DNA of 64,000 nt. It comes from Eulemur rufifrons (Eukaryota; Chordata; Mammalia; Primates; Lemuridae). The notes under the pieces are model-generated. The model made no database searches. It worked only from the letters and a program-made list of their open reading frames with translations, and was not told the origin of the DNA. The stretch lies in NCBI RefSeq assembly GCF_041146395.1, contig NC_091010.1, positions 50,426,001 through 50,490,000 on the forward strand. Reading direction: 5' to 3'. The stretch's first letter is position 1, and every line of letters starts with the position of its first letter. A program made the position numbers and the translations under genes. This document shows, one piece after another, positions 1 through 10,810 of this stretch.

Positions 1-57
1 AACTAACGAGTGGTGGAGCCAGGACTCAACCCAAGTGTGCCCCTCTCCAAAGCCCAC
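1..57 (-). repeat. MIR fragment (antisense), cut by window edge
   Basis: The opening bases resemble the reverse complement of the MIR core (gtggtggagccaggactcaa, like gtggcagagccgggattcaa). Confidence 0.45.
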
Positions 58-1655
58 GTGGCCACACCTTGGCTCTGGGCCACTGGAGATGCAGCTCACC
101 AAAGATGAGCCATGAGGGGCCTGGACAGAGACCAGGAAGAGCCCTTTAAATCCAAAGAGGCCACTGGGCAGGGCAGGTGGCCTGAGGCAGCCAAAGCAGG
201 CACTGCCTTAGGACTGCTTCACCCCCAGGCTCACACAGGGCTGCTGTGACAGGTGGCCAGCCTTGGCCCTACCACTGCCCAGGGCCTCCGTGCTGATCAG
301 GGATCATGCATGTGCTTTTGCTCTGTGCTTGGCTTCCTATTGATCCATTCAGGTCACCTGATCATCCTCTTGATTTGCACGTAGGATTTACCCTGTGGCC
401 TGGCCCTACAACCCTGAGATTGTGCAGTAGTTATTTAACTTATGCAAATGCAAATCTATGTCATTGGGAGATCATGCTTGCAAAGCACTAAACAAATAAG
501 TAAACACAATGAAAAATCACTACATTATGGAAGAGGGAAGGGAGAAATCCTACCCTGAGGGCACTGGCCAGGTTGATTTCAGTATCTGGCCTACCTAGCC
601 AGTATTTCTCCATTGGTGAGAGGACCCCAGAGGTGGGCAGAGCCCTGTATGCTTGGCCATCACTGCCCCCACCCTCCTGCCTGGCTCTGACTCCAGCTAT
701 GCTAAGCACAAGCCACCTTCTGACCTTTGGTTTTCCATGCGGCTTGTCGAGGATGAAGGGAAGAGACAACATACAGTCTCTGTGATGTTCACAAAGTCTC
801 CTTGCAAATTAATAAAGAGCATTCCGATTTGTGTGCCCACTTCTGGGAGCCTTCTCGGAGTGACTCAGTAGCTTGAGTCCAAACCACTCAGAAAATTTTG
901 GAAACAGGGTTTCTGAGTGGGCACAGCTAAGAGCCATCCCTTGGGACAGGTGACATGATCCAGGTAAACACCACCTGTGGGCAATCTGCTGGGAGCCAGC
1001 TGGCCCTTCCCAGGAGACATCTTGAATTCCTCACTGCTGAGAAGCCGATATTGTTCCAAGTGTCTATGGACAATACGTAGTAAAATGCTCGGTTCCAGCT
1101 AATTAAGTGCTCAGCTGTGTGGTGTGGAAACCAAGGGAATATATACATGGAGCTGTGAAATGAAATTTTGGGACAAGCGTGGGAAGGGCATCTGCAGGTG
1201 AATAGGACTTGAACAAGGAAGGAAGAGGACACAGATGGGGATTAGGGGCTTGGAAAGTCAGGACAGCACGTTCGGACACTCCTCACCTCCTTCCACTCAC
1301 TTTCTGCCTAGGTTGGGGCCTTTCCCCTCTGCACCACACCCAGGTGGCACTTACTCATCACTCTCCCACCACGCCCCAAACTGGATCTGCCACCTCACAC
1401 ACCGCCTAGTGATTAAAGAAAGTCATTCGATTCTTGGACCAGGCCTCCCTGTCAGCCATCAAGGCTGGGCTTGCCTCTTTCTTTCTTCCTCTTTTTCCTG
1501 CCAAATGAGTCTTCCACCCTCCTCCGCCTGGGCTGAGAGCAGGTATCGCTCCCTTGACAAAGAAAGAAAACGGCAACTGCTCTTCCCTCTTTTCCATGAG
1601 GGTCCCCAACTAAACTAACTTTTTAAGCTTAACTTGCTTCTTGCTCTGTGAATGT
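58..1655. other. Non-coding sequence, nothing recognised
   Basis: Unique-looking sequence, probably ITPRIP intron 1 if the island at 4.1-4.6 kb is its promoter. Short open frames on both strands have no recognisable product. No clear repeat was identified. Confidence 0.5.
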
Positions 1656-1659
1656 TCAG

Positions 1660-1800
1660 TGATTAGGACTCAGCTTCCAGGATCCTGAACACTTAACTTC
1701 CCTGGGCCTCGGTTTCCTCATCTGTAAAATGGGGATAATAATACTAAACTCATAGGGTTACTGTGAGGATTAAGTGAATTTATACAAGCTAAGTGCTTTT
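1660..1800 (+). repeat. MIR SINE
   Basis: Contains the MIR core and 3' part: ggtttcctcatctgtaaaat, ggggataataata, then gaggattaagtgaa and a cttttc end. A 16-base A run follows at 1802-1817. Confidence 0.85.
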
Positions 1801-2232
1801 CAAAAAAAAAAAAAAAAGCTGCTGTGAATGGTTGTACAAGTGGTACACTGCTCTAGGGCACCTGGCTGGGGAGGTGAGCATGAATCTAGCTCACACGCTG
1901 CTCTCCCGGCTATGAGTCTTGACTGTGTCTACCCAGATGAGGCTTTATTCCTAAATCATACCGAGTGCCATACTTTTGCTGAGAGGAAACACCGTACTCT
2001 AATTCACACAAGGGACTGAGTAGGCCAGCAGCAGCCCTGGAGGTTCATATTATAAACATCAACTGTCAGCATCCTCATGGCCCTGCCTGCCTTCCCAGCA
2101 AGACTGGATTAGAGGGGGATCCAGGATGGACCAGCCTCAGCCAAATAAAGTCCTGCTTCTCAGCTCCCTAGCACACTTGGAGCACCTGCCCCTCCCTTAG
2201 TACACTTCCGGATTACAGCCCCACAGGCTGCG

Positions 2233-2334
2233 GTACCACCTCATCCCCGTCCCCACCGTACCACCTCATCCCCGTCCATCCCCACAGTACCACCTCATCC
2301 CCGTCCGTCCCCACAGTACCACCTCATCCCCACC
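2233..2334 (+). repeat. Minisatellite, four units of 25-29 bp
   Basis: Units begin gtaccacctcatccccgtcc at 2233, 2258, 2287 and 2316, with the last one shortened. Spacing is 25, 29 and 29 bases; the difference comes from a variable catcccca/cgtcccca linker. Confidence 0.9.
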
Positions 2335-2339
2335 GAGAC

Positions 2340-3770
2340 GCTGTCAACTCCAAACATGGAACCACAGAGCCTCAGACTCTGAAGGCACCTTTTCCTTCGT
2401 ACCTGTTGACAGCAACCTGTCTCTGCTGACAGTGACCAGTAGTAGCACAGTACTTGCCGGGGAGCTCTCGTTGTTGGAAAGTTCCTTCTTGCACTAAACT
2501 GAGACCTGCCTCTCTGTCTCTTCTAATTAGGGAGTTTTTGAGGCCAGACCAAGCAAGTATTCTCCTCTCAAGCAACAATGCCTGAGATCCCCAAAGACCA
2601 CAGTCATGTCCCCCTAGGCTTCGCATCCCTGTGTACCCTTCTCCGTCACATGATGTACTTTCCAGACCCTCCACGCCAGTCCAGTTTGGCAGTGGGGGTC
2701 CCTCCCAAGAAGGAGCATTGAGAACTGGGCTAGGGACCTCCATCAGCCCAACCCTACCATTGTCGGGCTCCATGCATGGGGTACACGGTCACTGTTCCTA
2801 CGGAGACTGTGCACCCTTTTGATCAGACAGAACCCACCCACCTTCTTTCTTTTTATTGTTCCCAGAGAGTCCAAAAAGGGAAAAACACAGAATCAGTTTC
2901 CTCCCAGACAATACCTGCTCAGATGGGGCAATTCTGCCAGAAGCCTCTTCCCAGAAGTTCCTGCCCCTTCTTGCCCTCTGATAAAAAGTTCACCCACACA
3001 CTCTCTTCTTTGTTTCCCTAATGGGTGCCGCAGGAGCAGAGGGGTGACAACTTCTGGGATGATGACATGACGTTAAAAGTTGAGATCCTTGCCCCCTGAA
3101 CCCCAGAGGTTGAAATGGTTGCATCTTTGAAAGTCACCGAGTTGGAGGATGGCACTTGAACAGAAAGCTTTTCCATCCACTCAGGAGGGCAGAGTCAGTA
3201 TAACTACTTCATGGTTACCCACAAGTGGAAAATCTGAGGGCAGAATGGCCTGGAGCAGCAGCAACACACAGGGAATTAGCAAACAATGAAAGCCACTTAG
3301 ACATGTGGGCGGGAGGGAGGACTCAAAAACATAGCCCTTCGGTTTTTATAAGGAGGGAATCACAGCAATTCTGCTTGTCTGTCACCCCATTTTCCCCGCT
3401 AACCCAAGCCTGTAACTCCACCAACCACAGATTAATTTAGCTGGCAGCCTCTCTGAGGTACACCCGGTTTGTAAAATGGAAAGGCCCTGGGTCAAATGCA
3501 AGAGAGGAACAAGGAAATAGAAGGCGACCCCGATTTAGATCCCAAAGACCAGAATCCAGGATGCTACCAGTTTTCCACACTCTTCTAATTTTGACCAGGC
3601 AGAATGGCAAAAGGCAAAATGAGTTCCCTGACGGGTTCAGTGAAATATTTTCCCTTCCTGGTCGGCAGCATTTTTATTTTTAAAGGGAAGGAGCTTGTCG
3701 GATGGGGACTCCAGCCCTGGGGCTTCTGAGTCCCTTCACCTGGCAGCCAGAATGGCGGAGGCACAGGGAC
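2340..3770. other. Non-coding sequence, nothing recognised
   Basis: Open frames of up to 133 codons occur on the minus strand (2372-2773), but they show no family, no splice context and ordinary base use. I see no repeat I can name here. Confidence 0.5.
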
Positions 3771-3780
3771 GGGGTTGAGG

Positions 3781-3804
3781 ATTGGGTTAGGGTTAGGGGT
3801 TAGG
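3781..3804 (+). repeat. Short interstitial telomere-like repeat
   Basis: Reads attgggttagggttaggggt then tagg: two exact TTAGGG units with degenerate flanking copies, about 300 bases from the CpG island. Confidence 0.7.
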
Positions 3805-4089
3805 AGTCGGATGCAGAGAGTATCTGCAGCCCCAAGAGAAAGTCTGCGCAGCGTGGAGTCTCGTCCTTTAGTAGTCTTGAAAGAGGAAGCTGCGGGGGGC
3901 TTTATCCGGCTCGAAGCAACCCCATAACTCCGCTAGCAGAAACCGAAAACAAACTTCACTCCTACTCCTTCCTCGCAGGAGAGGAGGGAAGCGAAAGCGG
4001 GAAGGGAGGAGGCTAAGGAGCAGGGCGACCCGGCTTTTCCTTCTGCTGTAGCATTCTGCTCAGACGGTGAAAAGTAACGGATCGTCTGG

Positions 4090-4640
4090 ACACCAGGGAC
4101 AATAACGTGGTCCCGCTCCGGGCTCTGAGGCTCCCAGGCTCCGAGGCCCGGCGCGCCTGGAGAAGGGGCTGCCCACAGCGCCGGCTGCCGCCAAGCGCCC
4201 ACCGCTCCGCGGCCCTGACGGGAGCGGAGAGACCCCAGCGCATCCCGCGCTGGAGGAGGGGGCGCAGCAGGACAATGCGCCCGCCTCCGCACGCGCCTTT
4301 GGGGGTCTCCAAAGTCAGCCGCCCGGGGGGCCGCGCAGGCTCCCGCTTTCCTCGCACCCCCTGCGCCCCCCCGGCCCCCAGCCGCCGTCTCGGGCGCAGC
4401 TCCGCCGAGTCCCCCGTCCTCATCGCGCCCTTCCTTCAGCGCACGAGGCGATCGGCTGCTGGCCCAGGACTTACGTTTGGCCTCGGTCCCCGCTCCCCGC
4501 AGCCCGGGGACCGCGCGAGCGCAGGCTTTGCACACGGTCGGGGGCCCCGGCCCCGCGCTTGCAGGCGGCGGCCGCGAATGAGCGACTGGGCAGCTGGGGG
4601 GACGCAGGCGGCGACACCCGGGCCGCCTCCCTCCTTCTGG
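4090..4640 (-). promoter_or_regulatory. ITPRIP: CpG island, probable ITPRIP promoter
   Basis: This is the densest CpG block in the window (many CGCG, GCGGCC and GGGCGC runs), with no TATA box. Long GC-driven open frames on both strands show no family I recognise and overlap each other, so they are not called as genes. In human, ITPRIP (inositol trisphosphate receptor-interacting protein) starts about 15 kb upstream of CFAP58 and points away from it. This island sits about 12.6 kb upstream, which fits. The ITPRIP coding exon would lie to the left of the window. Assignment rests on gene order, so it is an inference. Confidence 0.55.
4475..4610 (-). other. Candidate non-coding first exon of ITPRIP (minus strand)
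   Basis: On the minus strand the sequence reads CCAAAC|GTAAGTCC at 4475/4474, a consensus GTAAGT donor in the CpG island. The exon would run from an unknown start near 4600 down to 4475. A non-coding first exon followed by a long intron is the arrangement I would expect for ITPRIP. The start coordinate is a guess. Confidence 0.35.
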
Positions 4641-4649
4641 CCTCCTTCT

Positions 4650-5700
4650 GCGGGGCTCTGTAGGGTTTAAGAGTTGCTCATTTCCTGGATGTCACAGAAA
4701 CTTTTCCCTCCTTAGAACAAAATACCCGCCTCCATTCCGGGCCTCGGAAGGTTCTTAAGGAGGGCCGTGTCTGCCACAGAGTCTGCCACGATCTGCCCAC
4801 TGACCACCCTCCCTAGAAACTCCAGGCGGCACAGCAGACTGGAGAGTGACGGGGAGAGACGGGATCTGGCCGCTGGATTAAACCGGGGATGGTGGACGGG
4901 GCTGCGAGGAGGACGACCTTAAAAGTCGGTCTGGGCTGCGGAACCGAAGGGGTTAAGTCACCGCAAGTCTACGAGCGTTTTCTGCGGCGTGTTTTACGAG
5001 CGGCAGAATTCCTGGGGCCACCTATTTTGTCCCTGGGAGGAAAGTATAAATCGAGATACAATGCCGGCCTTTTTTCTCTTTTGCGGCTCGAATGGATTAA
5101 AATAACTCACCAACTTTTACGACAAACCAACGTGTTGACTTTCTCTCTGAGTAAGCGGGTACAAGGGAGAATGATGACCAAATGCTGTAGGGGGCGCTTT
5201 AGTCCCCAAAACTGGTTATAGTTGTGAATTAGATGAAGTATTACTATCCGGATTTTAAAGATGAGGCCAGGAGGCCAGTAGTTTATGAAATCCATAACCT
5301 TCTATTATCTTCCCTTTGTGATCTGCCCAAATCCTATAGACAGTAGAAGGGGCCAGGAAGGGTTTGAATGAATTCTATTATATTATACATTAAGCTGCTT
5401 TGGGGGCACCAAATGCCAGCGAGGGCAGGCTGGAGAAATTGGAACACACTAGCCGAAGATCATCACCGTTGCCACTGCTATTTGATCTTAGATCACCTTC
5501 TTCCTTCCCTCCTTTGCTTGTTTCTAGCCAAATAACTTTAACACTCCCCTGGAAGACATTAGGTTGAGTCTGAAAGACAAACAGGCAATGAGAAAATTTT
5601 CTAAAAATAGACCTCTTGGCCCTTGGCCCGGAGTACTTTTATTTTCAAGCTTCTATTGCTTCTGAAATCCTTTCCTTATGTGAGGGATAGTTATGGGAGA
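4650..5700. other. Non-coding flank of the CpG island
   Basis: GC content falls off to the right of the island. A TATA-like gtataaatc occurs at 5044-5052, but nothing supports transcription from it. No repeat recognised. Confidence 0.45.
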
Positions 5701-5715
5701 GTTTTGGGGGCTGGG

Positions 5716-5751
<36 letters not shown>
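5716..5751 (+). repeat. (TG)n(TA)n microsatellite
   Basis: About 13 bases of TG run into about 23 bases of TA. It is a compound dinucleotide tract and likely polymorphic. Confidence 0.95.
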
Positions 5752-6049
5752 GTGGGGGGGTGCTCACCCCTGCTCCCCAAAGCTGGTGGGGAAAACTCCT
5801 GGGAGGTGGGGGCACGAGACTCAGCCCTGTAAGCCTTGGGCTGAGAGTTTAGGGATATGCTGGCATGTGGAGGTTAGTGCTTGAATGCCCTCTGGGATAG
5901 TCATCCCATCTGCAAAGTTGTTTCAGCAATTTCTAACCAGCCTTGTATGTTTATTTATTTTAATATAGGAGACATTTATCATATTTGCTTTTCTTTTATA
6001 TCTGACGATTTTACCTTCTGTGACCTGATGGCCTCTTTTACTGCTTCCT

Positions 6050-6445
6050 GTCTGCTCTCAGGGCCACCGTCCTAACCTGGCACCTAAGCTGTTCATAAAC
6101 TGGCCTCTACTTATCTTACCAACCTCTTATCTCACTCCATGTTCTTCACCAAACTCCGTGCAGTTCTTGGAACTTATGCTTCTCAGAATGTGATATGCTC
6201 TTTGCTTGTTTTTTCCTCCCTTGGATATTTACACATGCTCTATTTAATATTTTCTGCTTGCAACTTTCACCCCACCTCTTCCTCCAACGCATCACCCCAA
6301 TGTACATACACATCATTTTACCTGGCTAATTACATGCTCAGTCTTCAGGTCTCAGGATAGGTGATTACTCCTCCAGAAAGTCTTCCTTGAATTCTCATGC
6401 CTGGGTTGGACACCCCTCCTATGCAGTTTGTGTAGCACCTGGTGG
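6050..6445 (+). repeat. L2 LINE 3' fragment
   Basis: Has the C/T-rich L2 3' end style: ctcactccatgttcttcacc, tgctctttgcttg, and 'ctccagaaagtcttccttga'. Boundaries are approximate. Confidence 0.6.
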
Positions 6446-6839
6446 TTACTCTATCTAGAAAGGGTTTTTAAAAGATAGGAAAATACAAAAGATTCGTCTT
6501 CTGGGAACACTAGGGGTCAAGAAGTTAGGGAACCCCTGCTTCAAACACAGAAATGCTGAATAAAATGTATCAACAACTGAGAGAAAGGGGGATCTCCAGG
6601 TGTGAGGTAGGAAGAGGGAACTCAAAGGCATGACAAACATCTAAGGACTGAGGAGTACCCACTCAGGGATTGCGGGTTAGTACCTGTTCAGGCCTTGAGT
6701 TCTAGAAAGATAGGAATCTGGACCTGAGACTCCAGCCTAAGACTAGGACCCTGGAAAGGCTGCCTTTTAGTAACAGGGGGGTGGTAATAAAACCCTCTCC
6801 CATTGGAAACCTTCATGTTAAAGTCAAGATAAGAATGTC

Positions 6840-7330
6840 CTCTTTCACCTCTATTAAAAAAATTTTATTCATTAAGAATGTGTTTGGCTGCAAGTAACAG
6901 AATACTTGACTATAATTTTAGAAGTGTCTAAGACTATAAAAGGCTTAAACAAATAAGGATTTATTTTTCTTAAATAAGAGGCCTATATATAAGAAGGCTG
7001 TTTTGGTTCAGTGCCTTGATATGTTATGGCTGGATAAAGGTTATGCGCATTTACTGTTTTGATATATATTGCAAAATTGCCCTCCAAAGAAGTTTCACCA
7101 ATTTAAACTCTTGCCCACAGAGAATGAAGTCACCTATTTCCCCACATCATTGCTATTGTTGGGTATTTTCTAACTTTAGTTTTCTCCTTTTATATGTAAA
7201 ATAAAAAGATATCTCAATGGCTTCATTTATATTTCTTTGATCATGAGTGAGGCTGAACAGAACATTATTATAACCCATCTTTATGTCTTTATTTGTGAGT
7301 AGTCAGTTATAACTTTGCCTATTTTTCCAC
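6840..7330. repeat. Old unassigned interspersed repeat
   Basis: The run 'ggctgcaagtaacagaatac ... cttaaacaaataagg' looks like a mammalian repeat. A second likely member begins near 11185 (tagcttaaacaaataagg). I cannot name the family. Confidence 0.35.
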
Positions 7331-7334
7331 TGGG

Positions 7335-7368
<34 letters not shown>

Positions 7369-7369
7369 A
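7335..7369 (+). repeat. (TG)n(AG)n microsatellite
   Basis: A TG run of about 15 bases is followed by GA for about 20 bases, then an A run. Confidence 0.95.
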
Positions 7370-7904
7370 AAAAAATGGAATTTTTTTTTTTCATGAGCAT
7401 TTTAAGTGCTAGATGAGGCTGCAAATTCCATAGTGAAAGGTGACTGATAAGCAGTGGATCAACTTGCAGGGCAGCTTCACACCACATTTCACAGTCAGTA
7501 ACATTGGAAAAAATTTTTAAAAATTAAATACACGGGGACAGATTTCCTGTTCACTCCTATCTGTGGTTATCCCAGTATCCAGAATAAAATGCATGCAAAT
7601 GGGAGAGATAGGAAGCCCATGCTAGTTATTAAGCATCTGAGGGAGAGGAAAAAAAGGCACTTTCCTTGATTTGGTCAGTCTCTCGCTACCCTGAATTCAA
7701 CTTTGCATGGAATTTCAAGAGATAATAGCGAGTTAGTTTACAGGATGTTTCACTGGAGCAGGCTGCTTTGCTGAGGCCTCAGAGCTGTCAGTTGAGCAAG
7801 ATGGATGGCTTGCATTTGGCTATTTGACTCTTCAAGGTTAGTTCTGGCAATACCCCATCTCTAGGAGTGTGGGAGCCTGCAGGCTTTTAGACCTTATTTC
7901 CTGA

Positions 7905-8188
7905 CAAAAATGAAGCCCAGAGAAGTTAGGTCACATATGCAAGGTCACATTGCTGGTTAGTGACAGAATAACAGCTAAAACTTACACTATATGCTAGGTA
8001 TTACTGTAAGCATTTTACGTACACCACCTCATTTAATTCTCATAACAACCATGAGAATTAGATTTCCATTTAGCCAGTGAAGGACCTGAGGCCCGGAGAG
8101 GCTAAATAACTTGCCCAAGGTCACAGAGCTTGGGAGAGCCAGGATTTGAACCAGGCACTGGCTCCAGAATCCTGCCCTTAATTACACA
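7905..8188 (-). repeat. Two adjacent antisense MIR fragments
   Basis: The second (from about 7968) is nearly full length in reverse: ctcatttaattctcataaca, gcccggagaggctaaataac, ttgcccaaggtcacagagct and gatttgaaccaggcactgg. A shorter piece with the same core precedes it at 7905-7967. Confidence 0.85.
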
Positions 8189-8744
8189 CTGTATCTTTTT
8201 GTTCAAAGGTATACTATGTTCTATCTTTTTGTTCACTGTATCTTTTTCCTTCAAATGTACAACTGTATTGAATTTCCCCAAGAATGAAATGACAATAATT
8301 AGACAAAGTGTTTTTCAAAGTTTTTTTTTTAACCTCACAACCCAGTATACTCACCCATACAAGTGCATTATAATCAAAAGACAGATTTCTTTAAAACAAT
8401 CCATATAATCTGTTATGTTCCCTCTTGTTTTTCTCTTCCCATCTCGTACCCTTTTTTGAAAAAAATGCAGACCACAACTTACTCATGAGTCAAGATCCAC
8501 CGTTTGAAGAAATGCTTCTTTAAAACACTCTTCTAGCTCACATATCTGTTGTGAAAGCTGTTGTTGGTTTATATGTTAATTTTCCATCTGCACACATCAC
8601 TAGGAGCGGGAAAGAACTGTCAGATAACGTCTGTCCAACTATTTCTGGTCAGTAGGTATTTATTGCTGTCCTTGTGGTTAATGTCTAAAGGTGGTACACC
8701 AGGCTTTAAAACAAATCACCATGCTATCATCTTAGGAAGACCTT

Positions 8745-8822
8745 CGTTCACTTATTCACTCATCCATTCATTCATTCAACAAATATTTCAGTGCCTGCCC
8801 CATGCCAGGCATTGTGCTAAAT
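8745..8822 (-). repeat. L2 3' end (antisense)
   Basis: Reads tcattcattcaacaaatatt then gtgcctgccccatgccaggc, the reverse complement of the L2 tail. It is cut by the hAT element that follows. Confidence 0.65.
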
Positions 8823-9032
8823 CAGGAGTTGGCAAACTATGGCTGGCCCAATCCAGACCACCACCTGCTTCTATAGAGACAGTTTTATTGGCTCACAGCC
8901 ATGCCCATTCCCGTGTGTGTTGTCTGTGGCTGCTTTTGGACCATAGTAGCAGAGTCGAATAGCTGCAATAGAGACCATGTGGCCTGTGAAGCCCTTAATC
9001 TGGCCTTTCACAGAAAAAGTTTGCGTACCGTG
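8823..9032. mobile_element. hAT-type non-autonomous DNA transposon fossil
   Basis: The left end caggagttggcaaact and the right end aagtttgcgtaccgtg are imperfect inverted termini. The inside has the known 'acagttttattggctcacag ccatgcccattc' sequence of a common mammalian hAT-Charlie MITE. I do not assign a subfamily. Confidence 0.65.
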
Positions 9033-9118
9033 GTGCGAGATTCTAAAATACAGCATTTTAGACTGCTCTCTAATGTCCTAGAGGTTTAAATTGTCCTGCT
9101 TAGCTTAAATTGGCTTCT

Positions 9119-9432
9119 GGCCAGGTGGGGTGGCTCATACCTGTAATCCCAGCACTTTGGGAGGCCGAAATGGGAGGATTGCTTGAGGCCAGGAGTTGGA
9201 GACCAGCCTGAGCAACATAGCGAGACCCTATCTCTACCAAAAATTAAAAAAAAAAGAAAATTAGCTAAACGTGGTGGCACGTGCCTGAAGTGCCAGCTAC
9301 CCCGTAGGCTGAGGTAGGAGGATCCCTTGAGACCAGGAGTTTGAGGTTGCAGTGAGCTATGATGATACAACTGTACTCTGGCCTGGGCAACAGAGTGAGA
9401 TCCTGTTTCAAAAGAAAAGAAAAGAAAAGAAA
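9119..9432 (+). mobile_element. Alu SINE, forward
   Basis: The start ggccaggtggggtggctcat and the core cctgtaatcccagcactttg are followed by a middle A run, a second monomer and an AAAAG-rich tail. A likely target duplication is aaattggcttc before and aaattggtttc after. Confidence 0.93.
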
Positions 9433-9667
9433 ATTGGTTTCCAACCTCCCCAAATGGGCTTGAAGCTTTTTGCACCTCTCACATTGCCTCAGGGAGTTTA
9501 TAGTGAATGTTCAGCAGGCATTTGTTGCTGCTGAAATTATTCAGTAGATCTCACAGCAGGTATTAGTAAGAAAGCAACCTACCTACCAGCTAAAAAAGAC
9601 AGTTTATTCCTTCAACACAGCAAAGAGTTTCATGCTATAGATGCTTATCTTTGCTACCTATGAGAAT

Positions 9668-10270
9668 TGAGTGGTCAACTTTTATTGAGGACCTACTGTG
9701 TGTATCTGGCCCTGTGGGTAAGAAAAAAGACATGGTTCTGTTTTGCTTACATTGAGGATGGGAAGAGAAATGAGATAAATGCATTTTATTGTAATCCTTA
9801 ATACCTGTACTTCTGTTTGGGGCTTTGATGTATAGTTGGAAATAATTTCATTTAACTACCTAGAATCTTAAAGATTTGTGTACTAATAATTTTCAACTTC
9901 CTTTGGTTACTAATCACTCCCAGAGTAATTGCTATGTGCCTGAGTGTATAAGTTAATTGTATTTCCCATTCATTCTTCAAACTTCCTACTCTGAGTGTCT
10001 CCTATGAGCTAGCATCATAGATAGGTTAAAGAAAAGACTGGCCCTCCCAGTCTGGTGGGGTAGACCTAGAAGTAAACACACAATTATATTGCAGGGTGTT
10101 GACAGAGGGATGCTCAGCAGCATAGAGAAGTGTCAACTGGGAAGACTTCTTGGAGGAGGGGACACTGAGCTGATTCTTGAAAGAGCTACCTGGACAAAGA
10201 AGAAGCCATAGGTTTTCCAGACAAAGGACCAGCATATGTAAAGTCTAGAGGTGTTTGAAAATATAGCACT
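9668..10270 (-). repeat. L2 fragments (antisense)
   Basis: Two pieces, about 9668-9770 (ttattgaggacctactgtgt) and 9960-10270 (tcattcttcaaacttcctac, then cttggaggaggggacactga). Both fit the reverse complement of the L2 3' region. Confidence 0.5.
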
Positions 10271-10394
10271 TTCAAGGGATAATAAAAATAAGAGTTTTGA
10301 CTCACCACCAAAGATATTTTGTGTCTTGATTTTTGAAAGTTTTTCTTTATTCACTTAATGACTGATTCACTCACTCATTCATTCATTTATTTGT

Positions 10395-10810
10395 AGTGGG
10401 AATAGGTTGTATGGAGCCACTCAGTCCTTTTAACCAATCTGGTCAGCTGGTTGGTTTGTGCAAGTCCTTAGCAGTCCTGGGTAGGACATCAAAGTGCAAC
10501 CTTGGCTTCTTGGGCAAGACGTACCAACTGAATGATCTCACCTAACCAGTCATACCCCCAAAATAATCTGACTGGGAAAAGAGCAGTTGCTGGTAAACCA
10601 ATAAAATTCAAGGCAGGTAAGATAACTGGGTGGTTATGACACTATTATCTCCTTCTCCTGGTAAAAATGATCTCCCGCCATGCTTGTTCCTTCTCTGCTT
10701 CTATCTGGCACTGACCTTTCAGTCTTCGTAATAAATCTGCCTGGGCTTCGTTGCCTCCTCAGTTATCAAGAGGGGAGTTTGTCTGGAGACCCTTTGGGAA
10801 CCAATGTCAA
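10395..10810 (+). repeat. Possible solo LTR, unassigned
   Basis: A block unlike its surroundings has an AATAAA at about 10729, a C/T-rich stretch after it and the LTR-like tail tttgtctggagaccctttgg. No paired target duplication or internal retroviral sequence was found. It could equally be unique sequence. Confidence 0.25.

Noticed and set aside
2372..2773. Minus-strand open frame of 133 codons
   Set aside because: No similarity to a known family, no splice or polyadenylation context; consistent with chance.
3933..4670. Long open frames on both strands (200 codons minus, 187 codons plus) in the CpG island
   Set aside because: High G/C content removes stop codons. The frames overlap each other on opposite strands, are Arg/Pro/Ala/Gly-rich, resemble no family, and a splice donor interrupts the minus one.
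5040..5055. TATA-like gtataaatc downstream of the CpG island
   Set aside because: No initiator, exon or transcript evidence around it; A/T words of this kind are common by chance.
9086..9475. Minus-strand open frame of 129 codons with '[10 protein letters not shown]'-like protein
   Set aside because: It is the well-known translation of an antisense Alu, not a gene.
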